Of a stretch of DNA of 64,000 nucleotides, positions 1 through 8,114 are shown piece after piece. Every line of letters starts with the position of its first letter. The first letter of the stretch is position 1. Made by a program: the position numbers and the translations under genes. The stretch spans positions 32,649-96,648 of the forward strand of contig NZ_JAQQXR010000013.1 in the NCBI RefSeq assembly GCF_028595325.1, in the 5' to 3' direction. The DNA is from Janthinobacterium fluminis. Its GTDB lineage: Bacteria > Pseudomonadota > Gammaproteobacteria > Burkholderiales > Burkholderiaceae_D. The notes below the pieces were generated by a model. That model saw only the letters and a program-made list of their open reading frames with translations, searched no databases and was not told where the DNA came from.

Positions 1-482
1 CCGGGCGGCGACACCAGCAGCGCGCGCGCCTCGGCCGCCACCTTCTGGCCCTTGAGCGCGCGCGACAGCAGCGCATAGCACTTGACCTGGGTGTCGTCAT
101 TGAGGGCGAAGCGCGGATATTCGGCGTCGAAATTGAGCCAGTCGCGCTTGCGGCCCAGTTCCAGCAGCCAGTCGTTGCGCAGGCGGTCGGCGATGGCGCT
201 GCCCTCGTAGCGGCTGAGGAAATCGCGGAATTGCTCGACGCCGAGTTCCTTGAGGCGCGGTTTGAGCCGATAATAGTCGACATACGAGGCGACCGAATAG
301 GCGCCCAGCCGCTCGGCATAAAAATCGGCCTTGGCCGTGTCGTCCTGCCGGGCGGCGTCGCGCAGCAGCAGGAAAGCGTCGTCATCGGCGCGCGCGTCGG
401 CGCCGGCGGCGAAAGCCTGGGTTGGCAGGACGCAAGCTGCAACAACAATCGCGCGGGCAAACCATTTCGATGGGGAACTCAA
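1..482 (-). CDS. Soluble lytic murein transglycosylase, N-terminal part (runs off left edge)
   Basis: An open frame enters from the left edge and encodes 160 residues. It starts with a plausible signal peptide: MSSPSKW, then a hydrophobic stretch ending in QAFA, with cleavage before AGAD. The rest is helical, with pairs such as RLRNDWLLELGRKRDW and a YAERL repeat, as in the superhelical U-domain that precedes the catalytic domain in Slt-type enzymes. These periplasmic enzymes cleave peptidoglycan to 1,6-anhydromuropeptides. The catalytic Glu region lies outside the window. An in-frame stop sits just upstream and there is no ATG, so a TTG start at 482 with GAGAG before it is the best choice. 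It is divergent from the next gene with only about 32 bp between them. Confidence 0.75.
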   Translation of the reverse strand, partial: MSSPSKWFARAIVVAACVLPTQAFAAGADARADDDAFLLLRDAARQDDTAKADFYAERLGAYSVASYVDYYRLKPRLKELGVEQFRDFLSRYEGSAIADRLRNDWLLELGRKRDWLNFDAEYPRFALNDDTQVKCYALLSRALKGQKVAAEARALLVSPP

Positions 483-514
483 TTACGACTCTCAATTCAA
501 ATTTGAAACATGAC

Positions 515-1114
515 ATGAACAGCAAGCCTAGAATACCACGCGATCCGGGCGCGCCACCAGCGCCCGCGACAAACCCGAAGGCGCACTTACGCAGCAGCCT
601 GCTCAACGCGCGCCGGGCCCTGGCCGATGACGCGCGCGCCCAATGGGACGGCGCCATCTGCGCGCGCCTGCTGGACTGGTGCGCGGCCCGGGACATCGCC
701 GCGCTGGGCGTGTACTGGCCGCTGCGGGGCGAGCCCGACCTGCGGCCGGCCTACGCGGCGCTGGCGGCGCGCGGCGTGCGCCTGGCGCTGCCGGTGGTGC
801 TGGAAAAAGCGGCGCCGCTGGCGTTCTCGGCCTGGACCCCGGGCGAGGCGATGCGCAAGGACGGCATGGGCGTGGCCGTGCCGGCCGCGCTGCGCCTGCA
901 AGCCTGCCCGCCGGCCATCCTGCTGCCCTGCCTCGGCTACAACGGCGGCCGCCTGCGCCTCGGCTACGGCGGCGGCTACTACGACCGCACGCTGGCGCAG
1001 GCGCCGCGCCCGGCCACGGCCGGCATCGCCTACGCCTGCCTGGCGGCGGACTTCGCCGGCGACGCGCACGACATCGCGCTCGACGCCATCATCACGGAAA
1101 ACGGCATCTTATAG
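515..1114 (+). CDS. 5-formyltetrahydrofolate cyclo-ligase
   Basis: This 199-residue cytoplasmic enzyme converts 5-formyl-THF to 5,10-methenyl-THF with ATP, recycling folate. Visible family motifs are YWPLRGEPD in the N-terminal half and the ATP/folate loop RLGYGGGYYDR near residues 149-159, followed by a typical C-terminal tail (DAIITENGIL). The frame is open back to 422, but the ATG at 515 gives the usual family length of about 190-200 residues. The upstream extension is low-complexity and overlaps the promoter space of the divergent transglycosylase. It faces metF, another folate enzyme, tail to tail, which fits a shared one-carbon theme. Confidence 0.9.
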   Translation: MNSKPRIPRDPGAPPAPATNPKAHLRSSLLNARRALADDARAQWDGAICARLLDWCAARDIAALGVYWPLRGEPDLRPAYAALAARGVRLALPVVLEKAAPLAFSAWTPGEAMRKDGMGVAVPAALRLQACPPAILLPCLGYNGGRLRLGYGGGYYDRTLAQAPRPATAGIAYACLAADFAGDAHDIALDAIITENGIL

Positions 1115-1141
1115 CGCCGGCGCCGCCGCGGCAGGGCGCGC

Positions 1142-1969
1142 TCAGACCAGGCGCTGCCACAGGGCGGTGGTCGCCTGGGCCTGGTTCATGCTGTAGAAAT
1201 GCAGGCCAGGCGCGCCGCCGGCCAGCAGGCGCTCGCACAACTGCGTCACCACGTCCAGGCCGAAGGCCTTGATCGACGCGCTGTCGTCGCCGAAGCTGGC
1301 CAGCTTCAGGCGCACCCAGCGCGGAATTTCCGCGCCGCACATGTCGGAGAAGCGCATCAATTGCGTGTAGTTGGTGATCGGCATGATGCCCGCGACGATG
1401 GGCACGTCCAGGCCCAGCTTGCGGGTTTGCTCGACGAACTGGAAATACGCGTCCGCGTTGTAGAAGTACTGGGTGATCGCGGCGTTCGCGCCGGCCCGCA
1501 CCTTGCGCGCGAAATTCTGCAAATCGTCCTGCGGCGAACGGGCTTGCGGATGCACCTCGGGATAGGCGGCCACCTCGATGTGGAAGCAGTCGCCCGTCTC
1601 GGCGCGGATGAACTCGACCAGCTCGCTGGCGTAGCGGAACTCGCCGGAGGCGCCGTAACCGCTCGGCAAGTCGCCGCGCAAGGCCACCAGGCGCTTGATG
1701 CCGTGGCCCTTGTACTCGTTGAGGATGGCGCGGATCGACTCGCGCGTGCCGCCGACGCAGGACAGGTGGGGCGCGGCGTCCTCGCCGGCCGCCATGATCT
1801 CCAGCACGGTGTTCAGGGTGCCGTTTTGCGTGCTGCCGCCGGCGCCGAAGGTCACCGAAAAATACTTCGGATGCAGCTCGGACAGCTTCTGCCGCGTCGC
1901 GCGCAGCTTTTCCGCCCCCTCCACCGTCTTCGGCGGAAAGAACTCGATACTGAAATTAGGTGTTGGCAT
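1142..1969 (-). CDS. metF: 5,10-methylenetetrahydrofolate reductase
   Basis: A 275-residue FAD-dependent TIM-barrel enzyme that reduces 5,10-methylene-THF to 5-methyl-THF, the methyl donor for methionine synthesis. The catalytic Glu of the EFFPP motif is residue 9. The VTFGAGGS motif is near 39-46 and ALRGD (Asp100) follows, both typical of bacterial MetF. Length matches the short bacterial form. Its start overlaps the end of the upstream membrane-protein gene by 14 bp, so the two are probably co-translated. The next gene upstream, ahcY, is separated by a terminator. Together with ahcY and metK this forms an activated-methyl-cycle cluster. Confidence 0.95.
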   Translation of the reverse strand: MPTPNFSIEFFPPKTVEGAEKLRATRQKLSELHPKYFSVTFGAGGSTQNGTLNTVLEIMAAGEDAAPHLSCVGGTRESIRAILNEYKGHGIKRLVALRGDLPSGYGASGEFRYASELVEFIRAETGDCFHIEVAAYPEVHPQARSPQDDLQNFARKVRAGANAAITQYFYNADAYFQFVEQTRKLGLDVPIVAGIMPITNYTQLMRFSDMCGAEIPRWVRLKLASFGDDSASIKAFGLDVVTQLCERLLAGGAPGLHFYSMNQAQATTALWQRLV

Positions 1970-2312
1970 CGGAATTTTTCAAAAGTAAGGTCGACAAGGC
2001 CCAGGAGATGATGCTGTACAGCAGGGCGCCGCCGATGGCAGCCCAGAAACTGGCGACATGGAAGCCGTCGACCAGTTGCGCCACGAGCCAGAACATGAAG
2101 CCGTTGACGATGAAGATGAACAGGCCCAGCGACAACACCGTCACGGGCAGCGTCAGCAGGATCAGCAGGGGGCGGATCAAGGTGTTCACCAGGCCCAGCA
2201 GCAAGGCCGAGACGAGCGCCGCGGCGACATTGCTGACGCTCACGGAATGCATCAGGTAGGGCACGGCGAACAGCGCCGCCGCATTGATAAACCAGGTCAG
2301 TATCAATCGCAT
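1956..2312 (-). CDS. Phage holin family 4 / DUF1469-like small membrane protein
   Basis: This 118-residue protein is almost entirely hydrophobic, with about four membrane-spanning stretches (roughly residues 4-22, 27-47, 54-78, 87-110). The motif LLLGLVNTLIRPLLILLTLPVTVLS is characteristic of the widespread phage_holin_4_2 family of housekeeping membrane proteins. Despite the family name there is no phage context, and its physiological role is not established. The gene lies between ahcY (behind a terminator) and metF, whose start it overlaps by 14 bp. An ATG start at 2312 is clear. Confidence 0.8.
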   Translation of the reverse strand: MRLILTWFINAAALFAVPYLMHSVSVSNVAAALVSALLLGLVNTLIRPLLILLTLPVTVLSLGLFIFIVNGFMFWLVAQLVDGFHVASFWAAIGGALLYSIISWALSTLLLKNSDANT

Positions 2313-2333
2313 ATCAGTATGCCTGTCAGATAG

Positions 2334-2359
2334 AAAAAGGCCGGCGGCAAGCGCCGGCC
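2334..2359 (-). terminator. Rho-independent terminator after ahcY
   Basis: Read on the minus strand, an 8-bp GC-only stem (GGCCGGCG / CGCCGGCC) with a 5-nt loop is followed by TTTTT. It sits about 40 bp past the ahcY stop and before the next minus-strand gene, so it should end the ahcY transcript and give the holin-family/metF pair its own promoter. Confidence 0.85.
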
Positions 2360-2399
2360 CTGGAGTTACCGTATATTGCCCGAAGCGCCGGCGGGCGCC

Positions 2400-3824
2400 T
2401 TAGTAGCGGTAATGCTCCGGTTTGTACGGACCCTGCGGCTGCACGCCGATGTAGGCGGCCTGCACGTCCGTCAGCACCGTCAATTGCGCGTTGAGTTTCT
2501 TCAACTGCAGGCGCGCCACCTTCTCATCCAGATGCTTGGGCAGCGTGTACACGCCGACCGGGTAGTTGGCCGTGTTGGCGAACAGCTCGATCTGGGCGAT
2601 GGTCTGGTTGGCGAACGAGGAGCTCATCACGTAGGACGGATGGCCGGTGCCGCAGCCGAGGTTGACGAGGCGGCCTTCGGCCAGCAGGATGATGCGGCGG
2701 CCCGAAGGGAAGATCACATGGTCGACCTGGGGCTTGATGTTTTCCCACTGGTATTGCTTGAGCGAGGCGACGTCGATTTCATTGTCGAAATGGCCGATGT
2801 TGCAGACGATGGCCTGGTCCTTCATGCGCGTCAGGTGCTCGTGCGTGAGGATATGGTAATTGCCGGTGCAGGTGACGAAAATGTCGCCGTGCTCGCAGGC
2901 GTAATCCATCGTCACGACGCGGTAACCCTCCATCGCCGCCTGCAGCGCGCAGATCGGGTCGACTTCCGTGACCCAGACCTGGGCCGACAGCGCGCGCATG
3001 GCCTGGGCCGAGCCCTTGCCGACGTCGCCGTAGCCGGCGATGACGGCGACCTTGCCGGCGATCATCACGTCGGTGGCGCGCTTGATGCCGTCGACCAGCG
3101 ACTCGCGGCAGCCGTACAGATTGTCGAACTTCGACTTCGTCACGGAATCGTTGACGTTAATGGCCGGGAAGGCCAGCTTGCCCTCCTTGTGCATCTGGTA
3201 CAGGCGGTGCACGCCGGTGGTGGTTTCCTCGGTGACGCCGAGGATTTCCGGCAAGCGCTTCGAATACCAGCTCGGGTCGATGGCCAGGCGCTTCTTGATC
3301 GAATTGAACAGGCAGACTTCCTCTTCCGAGCCGGGCGCGGCCAGCACCGACAGATCGCTCTGGGCGCGCACGCCCAGATGCAGCAACAGCGTGGCGTCGC
3401 CGCCGTCGTCGAGGATCATATTCGAATACACGGGCGCGCCGGCGGCGTCCGGCCACTCGAAGATGCGGTGCGTGAATTCCCAGTAATCGTCGAGCGACTC
3501 GCCCTTGAACGCGAACACGGGGGTGCCGGCGGCGGCGATGGCGGCGGCGGCGTGGTCCTGGGTCGAATAGATATTGCACGAAGCCCAACGCACCTGGGCG
3601 CCGAGCGCCTCCAGCGTCTGGATCAGCACGGCCGTCTGTATCGTCATATGGATGGAACCGGTGATGCGCGCGCCCTTCAGCGGCTGGGCCGCGGCGAACT
3701 CCTCGCGGATCGCCATCAGGCCCGGCATTTCCGTTTCTGCAATTTTGATTTCTTTATCACCCCAAGGCGCCAAGCTAATGTCGGCGACGAAGTAATCCTG
3801 CTGGTCTTTGAGTACGGCGTTCAT
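2400..3824 (-). CDS. ahcY: S-adenosylhomocysteine hydrolase (adenosylhomocysteinase)
   Basis: A 474-residue cytoplasmic NAD-dependent enzyme that splits S-adenosylhomocysteine to homocysteine and adenosine, relieving product inhibition of methyltransferases. The NAD loop [11 protein letters not shown] begins near residue 264, substrate-side motifs [13 protein letters not shown] and [14 protein letters not shown] are present, and the C-terminal KPEHYRY tail is diagnostic. Length fits the long bacterial form with the roughly 40-residue insertion. A GTG directly precedes the ATG. The ATG at 3824 is preferred because AGGAGG then lies 5 bases upstream. An SAH riboswitch occupies the leader, so expression should rise when SAH accumulates. 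Confidence 0.97.
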   Translation of the reverse strand: MNAVLKDQQDYFVADISLAPWGDKEIKIAETEMPGLMAIREEFAAAQPLKGARITGSIHMTIQTAVLIQTLEALGAQVRWASCNIYSTQDHAAAAIAAAGTPVFAFKGESLDDYWEFTHRIFEWPDAAGAPVYSNMILDDGGDATLLLHLGVRAQSDLSVLAAPGSEEEVCLFNSIKKRLAIDPSWYSKRLPEILGVTEETTTGVHRLYQMHKEGKLAFPAINVNDSVTKSKFDNLYGCRESLVDGIKRATDVMIAGKVAVIAGYGDVGKGSAQAMRALSAQVWVTEVDPICALQAAMEGYRVVTMDYACEHGDIFVTCTGNYHILTHEHLTRMKDQAIVCNIGHFDNEIDVASLKQYQWENIKPQVDHVIFPSGRRIILLAEGRLVNLGCGTGHPSYVMSSSFANQTIAQIELFANTANYPVGVYTLPKHLDEKVARLQLKKLNAQLTVLTDVQAAYIGVQPQGPYKPEHYRY

Positions 3825-3854
3825 CACGCCCTCCTTTCAGTTAGAAAAAAGTAA

Positions 3855-3922
3855 CGTGAGCGCGGTTGCGGAAGAATCCCGAGCCTGGCGAAAATGAATT
3901 CGTCGCAACGCTCCTCGGGCCT
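3855..3922 (-). promoter_or_regulatory. SAH riboswitch in the ahcY leader
   Basis: On the minus strand the leader reads CCCGAGGAGCGTTGCGACG, then AGGCTCGGGA, then CGCAACCGCGCTCACG. This is the conserved core of the S-adenosylhomocysteine riboswitch family, which controls ahcY in many beta- and gammaproteobacteria. Two helices can be drawn directly: CCCGAG with CTCGGG, and GAGCG...TTGCG with CGCAA...CGCTC. The element ends about 30 bases before the ahcY ATG, close to the Shine-Dalgarno site. Family knowledge says SAH binding turns expression on. Pairing was done by eye. Confidence 0.9.
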
Positions 3923-3988
3923 TCCATCTTAGCATCGGCGCGCGGCCGGCGCCACCCCAAAATGCAACTCTTGCTCCAAAACCACTTT

Positions 3989-4048
3989 GGGGTCAGGTCT
4001 AGACATGGCGGTTTTCCGCGAAAAACCGCCATGTCTAGACCTGACCCC
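3989..4048. repeat. 27-bp perfect inverted repeat between ahcY leader and metK
   Basis: The left arm 3989-4015 starts GGGGTCAGGTCTAGACATGG and is exactly complementary to the right arm 4022-4048. A 6-base loop CCGCGA separates them. No protein is encoded. The stem is far longer than needed for a terminator and there is no U-tract on either strand. The arm ends carry GGGGTCAG, an octamer that recurs in the intergenic palindrome at 35652-35683. It looks like a REP/MITE-type dispersed hairpin. It lies between the metK terminator and the ahcY transcription start region. Confidence 0.85.
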
Positions 4049-4063
4049 AGGGGGTGAAGCAAC

Positions 4064-4087
4064 AAAAAAGCGCCCGCGGGCGCTTTT
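4064..4087 (-). terminator. Rho-independent terminator after metK
   Basis: On the minus strand AAAAGCGCCC / GGGCGCTTTT forms a stem with a short CGC loop region followed by TTTTTT, starting a few bases past the metK stop codon at 4093. Confidence 0.9.
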
Positions 4088-4092
4088 GGGGC

Positions 4093-5259
4093 TTAGCGCA
4101 GGCCGGCCGCCTCGCGCAGCAGCGCCACCTTGTCGGTGCGCTCCCACGTGAATTCCGGCTCTTCGCGGCCGAAGTGGCCGTAGGCGGCGCTCTTTTGGTA
4201 GATCGGGCGCAGCAGGTCCAGCATTTGGACGATGCCTTTCGGGCGCAGGTCGAAGTGCTGGTGCACCAGGGCGGCGATTTGCTCGTCCGGGATGACGCCC
4301 GTGCCTTCCGTGTAGACGGTGATGTTGATCGGCTTGGCCACGCCGATGGCGTAGCTGATCTGAATCTGGCATTGCCGCGCCAGGCCGGCCGCGACGATGT
4401 TTTTCGCCACGTAGCGCGCCGCGTAGGCGGCCGAGCGGTCCACTTTCGACGGGTCTTTGCCGGAGAACGCGCCGCCGCCGTGCGGGCTGGCGCCGCCGTA
4501 GGTGTCGACGATGATTTTGCGCCCGGTCAGGCCGCAGTCGCCCTGCGGGCCGCCGATGACGAAGCGCCCCGTCGGGTTCACCAGGTAGCGGGTGTTGACC
4601 AGCCATTCGCGCGGCAGCACTTGCTTGATGATGTCTTCGATGACGGCTTCTTCGATATGCTTGTGCGAGATTTCCGGCGAGTGCTGGGTCGACAGCACGA
4701 CGGTGTCGACGCCGACCGGGCGGCCGTCGACGTAGCGCAGCGTGACCTGGGATTTGGCGTCCGGACGCAGCCACGGCAGGCGGCCGTCCTTGCGCAGCTG
4801 CGACTGGCGCTCGACGAGACGGTGGGCGTAGTGGATCGCCGCCGGCATCAGCTCGGCCGTTTCGTCGCAGGCGTAGCCGAACATCAGGCCCTGGTCGCCG
4901 GCGCCCTGGTCGAGGTCGATGCCGGCCCCTTCGTCGACGCCCTGGGCGATGTCGGGCGACTGCTTGTCGTAGCACACCATGACGGCGCAGCCGCGGTAGT
5001 CGATGCCGAATTCCGTGTTGTCGTAACCGATGCGTTTGATGGTTTCGCGCGCAACTTGAATATAATCCACATTGGCGTGGGTGGTGATTTCACCGGCCAG
5101 CACCACCAGGCCCGTGTTGCACAGCGTTTCCGCGGCGACGCGGGCGCTCGGGTCTTGCGCCAGGATGGCGTCAAGGATGGCGTCGGAAATCTGGTCGGCC
5201 ACTTTGTCTGGATGGCCTTCGGAGACGGACTCGGACGTAAAAAGGTAGTCGTTTGACAT
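4093..5259 (-). CDS. metK: S-adenosylmethionine synthetase
   Basis: A 388-residue cytoplasmic enzyme forming S-adenosylmethionine from methionine and ATP. It starts [19 protein letters not shown], with the ATP-binding His of GHPDK. It carries the [12 protein letters not shown] motif and the P-loop-like [16 protein letters not shown], the two family signatures. Length is typical (about 385-395). GAGCTTGCC precedes the ATG at 5259. It has its own terminator and is divergent from the acyltransferase pair. SAM made here feeds methyltransferases, whose product SAH is removed by AhcY encoded next door. Confidence 0.97.
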   Translation of the reverse strand: MSNDYLFTSESVSEGHPDKVADQISDAILDAILAQDPSARVAAETLCNTGLVVLAGEITTHANVDYIQVARETIKRIGYDNTEFGIDYRGCAVMVCYDKQSPDIAQGVDEGAGIDLDQGAGDQGLMFGYACDETAELMPAAIHYAHRLVERQSQLRKDGRLPWLRPDAKSQVTLRYVDGRPVGVDTVVLSTQHSPEISHKHIEEAVIEDIIKQVLPREWLVNTRYLVNPTGRFVIGGPQGDCGLTGRKIIVDTYGGASPHGGGAFSGKDPSKVDRSAAYAARYVAKNIVAAGLARQCQIQISYAIGVAKPINITVYTEGTGVIPDEQIAALVHQHFDLRPKGIVQMLDLLRPIYQKSAAYGHFGREEPEFTWERTDKVALLREAAGLR

Positions 5260-5289
5260 GGCAAGCTCCTGTTACTGTTTGAATGATCT

Positions 5290-5379
5290 GTCGCAGTAAA
5301 GGTGCCTGCGACGCTTTAGCGATATTTATATTCCGCTTCGCAAGTTGTCTGTTAACTCAGCGGATACGACTTCTGTCGT
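5290..5379 (-). promoter_or_regulatory. metK 5' region with two small hairpins
   Basis: The 186-bp divergent region between metK and the acyltransferases contains GTCGCAG...CTGCGAC (5290-5296 with 5306-5312, 7-bp stem) and ACGAC-TTCT-GTCGT (5366-5379, 5-bp stem). Both would lie in a metK leader if transcription starts far enough upstream. They do not match any SAM riboswitch class that I recognise. The region must also hold the divergent promoter for the rightward genes. The functional meaning is unproven. Confidence 0.25.
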
Positions 5380-5445
5380 GGTATTTTACGCTTCTTAAAA
5401 AATTTTGGCCAAGCAACCCCGCCTTTTTGTTGAAATCCATTACCT

Positions 5446-6303
5446 ATGCTCGTACCTCTCTTTCGCTTTTTATCAAGGTTTCCGCTGCCGCTGCTGCACG
5501 GCCTCGGCGCCGCCCTCGGCTGGCTCGTCTACCTGGCGTCGCCGTCCTACCGCCGGCGCATGCGCGAGAACATGGCGCGGGCCGGTTTTTCGCCGCAGTT
5601 GCGCGCCGCCGTCGCCGAATCGGGCAAGAGCATCGTCGAGCTGCCCTTCATCTGGTGCGCCGCGCCCGAACGCGTCGCCCGCCACGCCAGCGAAGAGAAC
5701 TGGGAGCTGGTCCAGCGCACGCTCGACAGCGGCCGCGGCATTGTGTTCCTCACGCCACACCTGGGTTGCTTTGAAATCGTCGCCCAGCAGATCGCGCTGC
5801 GCACGCCGCTGACGGTGATGTACCGGCCGCCGCGCAAGGCGGCGCTGAAGCCGCTGATCGAGGGCGCCCGCGCGCGCCAGAACCTGATGCTGGCGCCGGC
5901 GAATATGTCGGGCGTGCGCATCCTCGCCAAATGCCTGCGCAAGGGCCAGCCCATCGGCCTGCTGCCCGACCAGGTGCCGCAGGAGGGCGAAGGCGTGTGG
6001 GCCGAGTTCTTCGGCCGCAGCGCCTACACGATGACCTTGCCGGCCAAGCTGGCGCAGATGGGCGAGGCGCAAGTGATCCTCACCTACGCCGAGCGCCTGC
6101 CGCGCGGGCGCGGCTACAAGGTGCATTTCGTCGCCCTTGAGGACAGCCTGGACGGCACGCCGGCCCAGCAAGCCCAGGTCATCAACACGGCCATGGAGCG
6201 CCTGATCGCGCGCAGCCCGGCCCAGTATTTCTGGAGCTATAACCGCTACAAGGTGCCGCCCGGCGCCCAGGCGCCCGCCGCGCCGCAAGGAGAGCAGGCG
6301 TGA
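5446..6303 (+). CDS. Lipid A lauroyl-type acyltransferase (LpxL/HtrB family), first copy
   Basis: A 285-residue inner-membrane acyltransferase of the LpxL/LpxM family, which transfers secondary acyl chains to lipid A from acyl-ACP. An N-terminal hydrophobic segment (about residues 5-32) is the membrane anchor. The catalytic HX4E box is HLGCFE, residues 105-110. The MYRPPRK motif near 126 and the GLLPDQVP motif (residues 171-178) are also family features. The C-terminal FWSYNRYK is typical. The next gene starts inside its stop codon, so the two are co-translated. Which acyl chain or position each enzyme handles cannot be read from the sequence. Confidence 0.9.
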   Translation: MLVPLFRFLSRFPLPLLHGLGAALGWLVYLASPSYRRRMRENMARAGFSPQLRAAVAESGKSIVELPFIWCAAPERVARHASEENWELVQRTLDSGRGIVFLTPHLGCFEIVAQQIALRTPLTVMYRPPRKAALKPLIEGARARQNLMLAPANMSGVRILAKCLRKGQPIGLLPDQVPQEGEGVWAEFFGRSAYTMTLPAKLAQMGEAQVILTYAERLPRGRGYKVHFVALEDSLDGTPAQQAQVINTAMERLIARSPAQYFWSYNRYKVPPGAQAPAAPQGEQA

Positions 6304-7178
6304 GGGCCCTGATCGCCTTCATGTGGCTGCTGCACTGGTTGCCCCTGCCCGTGCTGGGGCGTTTCGGCGACGCCGTCGGCAGCCTGCTGTTTAACCTTCT
6401 GGGCAAGCGCCGCGCCATCACCTTGACGAATTTGCGCCTGTGCATGCCGGAATTGTCCGAGCAAGAGCGGGTGGCGCTGGCGCGCCGCCATTTCCAGGCG
6501 TATTCGCGCAGCGTGTGGGAGCGCGGCATCCTGTGGTGGGCACCGCAGGCGCGGCTGCGCCGCCTGATCCGCGTCGAGCCGGGCTTCCCCGCCGCACAGA
6601 TCGCCACCGGGCCGACCATCCTGCTGTGCCCGCACTTCGTCTGCCTCGACGTCGCCGGCGTCGCGACGGCCATGGAAATCAGCGCCTCGTCGATGTATGT
6701 GCAGCAGAAAAACGCCTTCTTCGACAAGGTCTTGCGGGCCGGCCGCTCGCGCTTCCGCCCCGTGCGCCTGTTCACGCGCCAGGACGGCATCAAGCCCATC
6801 CTGCGCGCGCTGCGCGAGGGCTTGCCCTACTTCATGCTGCCGGACATGGATTTCGGCGCCAAGGATGCCGAGTTCGTGCCCTTCTTCGGCGTGCCGGCCG
6901 CGACGCTGACGGCGACGGCGCGCATCGCCGCCGCCACCGGCGCCCAGGTGCTGCCCGTCATCTCGACCTTCCTGCCCGGCTACCGCGGCTGGAGCGTGCG
7001 CTACTACCCGGCCTGGGAAAATTATCCGGGGCCGGACATCACGGCGGCGACGGCGCGCATGAACGCCTTCATCGAGGCGCGCGCGCGCGAGCACCCGGCC
7101 GAGTATTTCTGGACCCACAAGCGCTTCAAGACCCGCCCGGAGGGCGAGGCGTCGCCCTACGCGGCCAGCGGCCGCTAA
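6300..7178 (+). CDS. Lipid A acyltransferase (LpxL/LpxM family), second copy
   Basis: A 292-residue paralogue of the preceding gene. It begins with GTG at 6300, the GTGA overlapping the upstream stop, so translation is coupled. An N-terminal hydrophobic helix is followed by the catalytic HX4D box HFVCLD (residues 112-117), a YVQQKN acceptor-side motif, LPDMDFG, and the C-terminal [11 protein letters not shown] characteristic of LpxL-type enzymes. The tandem pair probably adds the two secondary acyl chains of hexa-acyl lipid A, one each. This is an inference from pairing, not visible in residues. dapF starts about 35 bp downstream. Confidence 0.9.
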   Translation: MRALIAFMWLLHWLPLPVLGRFGDAVGSLLFNLLGKRRAITLTNLRLCMPELSEQERVALARRHFQAYSRSVWERGILWWAPQARLRRLIRVEPGFPAAQIATGPTILLCPHFVCLDVAGVATAMEISASSMYVQQKNAFFDKVLRAGRSRFRPVRLFTRQDGIKPILRALREGLPYFMLPDMDFGAKDAEFVPFFGVPAATLTATARIAAATGAQVLPVISTFLPGYRGWSVRYYPAWENYPGPDITAATARMNAFIEARAREHPAEYFWTHKRFKTRPEGEASPYAASGR

Positions 7179-7212
7179 GCCCGTCCCGCCCGAAACCTCT
7201 TATACTGATGGT

Positions 7213-8079
7213 ATGAAACTCAAATTTACCAAGATGCACGGCGCCGGCAACGACTTCATCGTCATCGACGCGATCAACCAGCAGGTCGACTTCACGCCGG
7301 CCCAGTGGCAACGCCTGGCCGACCGCCGCTTCGGCATCGGCGCCGACCAGATCCTCGTCGTCGAATCCTCGGCGCGGCCGGGCTGCGACTTCCGCTACCG
7401 CATCTACAACAACGACGGCGGCGAAGTCGAGCAGTGCGGCAACGGTTCGCGCGCCTTCGTCAAATTCGTCGTGGAAAAAGGACTGACGACGCGCTCCGGC
7501 ATCAGCGTCGAGACCATGGCCGGCGTCATCGCGCCGCGTCTGGAGGCCGACGGCAGCATCAGCGTCGACATGGGCGCGCCGGTGCTGGAGCCGGCCGCCG
7601 TGCCCTTCGACACGGCCGGCCTGACGGGCCTGCCCGAGGGGCGCGACACGCTGTGGCCGCTGCAACTGGACTTGCCGGGCGCGGCCGCCGAGGTGCGCAT
7701 CTCGGCCGTGTCGATGGGCAATCCGCACGCCGTGCAAGTGGTCGCCGACGTCGAGCGCGAGCCGCTGGAGCACAGCGGCCCGCTGATCGAGCGCCACGCG
7801 CGCTTTCCGAAGCGCGTCAACGCCGGCTATATGCAAGTGCTGGACCGCCGGCACATCAAATTGCGCGTCTATGAACGGGGCGCCGGCGAAACGCTGGCCT
7901 GCGGCACCGGCGCCTGCGCCGCCGTCGTCGCCGGCATCCGCCGCGGCTTGCTCGACTCGCCCGTCAAGGTCAGCGCGCGCGGCGGCGAATTGTCCATCAG
8001 CTGGGGCGGCGAAGGCCAGCCGGTCTGGCTGACCGGTCCGGCCGTGACCGTGTTCGAAGGGGAAATCGACCTCGCCTGA
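7213..8079 (+). CDS. dapF: Diaminopimelate epimerase
   Basis: A 288-residue cytoplasmic enzyme converting LL- to meso-diaminopimelate for lysine and peptidoglycan synthesis. It starts [15 protein letters not shown], the family signature. The two catalytic cysteines are visible: Cys75 in QCGNGSR and Cys230 in LACGTGACA. No Shine-Dalgarno is evident before the ATG. Instead TATACT ends 6 bases upstream, which raises the possibility of a leaderless transcript from that -10, although no good -35 accompanies it. Normally dapF is followed by DUF484 and xerC. Here those lie 4.7 kb further right. Confidence 0.96.
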   Translation: MKLKFTKMHGAGNDFIVIDAINQQVDFTPAQWQRLADRRFGIGADQILVVESSARPGCDFRYRIYNNDGGEVEQCGNGSRAFVKFVVEKGLTTRSGISVETMAGVIAPRLEADGSISVDMGAPVLEPAAVPFDTAGLTGLPEGRDTLWPLQLDLPGAAAEVRISAVSMGNPHAVQVVADVEREPLEHSGPLIERHARFPKRVNAGYMQVLDRRHIKLRVYERGAGETLACGTGACAAVVAGIRRGLLDSPVKVSARGGELSISWGGEGQPVWLTGPAVTVFEGEIDLA

Positions 8080-8086
8080 CGCCGCC

Positions 8087-8105
8087 CGCCTAATATATAT
8101 AGGCG
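8087..8105. terminator. Small AT-loop hairpin between convergent dapF and Sel1 gene
   Basis: CGCCTA and TAGGCG form a 6-bp stem around an ATATATA loop in the 35-bp gap where the two genes converge. There is no U-tract, so it is at best a weak bidirectional terminator. Confidence 0.3.
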
Positions 8106-8114
8106 ATGCGCGTC

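Noticed and set aside
1956..2312. Prophage, suggested by the holin family name
   Set aside because: The family is common in bacterial chromosomes as a housekeeping membrane protein and there are no phage genes around it.
2376..3854. 492-codon frame on the plus strand opposite ahcY
   Set aside because: It is antisense to a complete, unmistakable ahcY; such frames arise from the high-GC codon bias and encode His/Arg/Asp-rich low-complexity sequence without any domain.
4000..4060. The 27-bp inverted repeat as a terminator
   Set aside because: There is no U-tract on either strand, and metK already has a complete terminator at 4064-4087.
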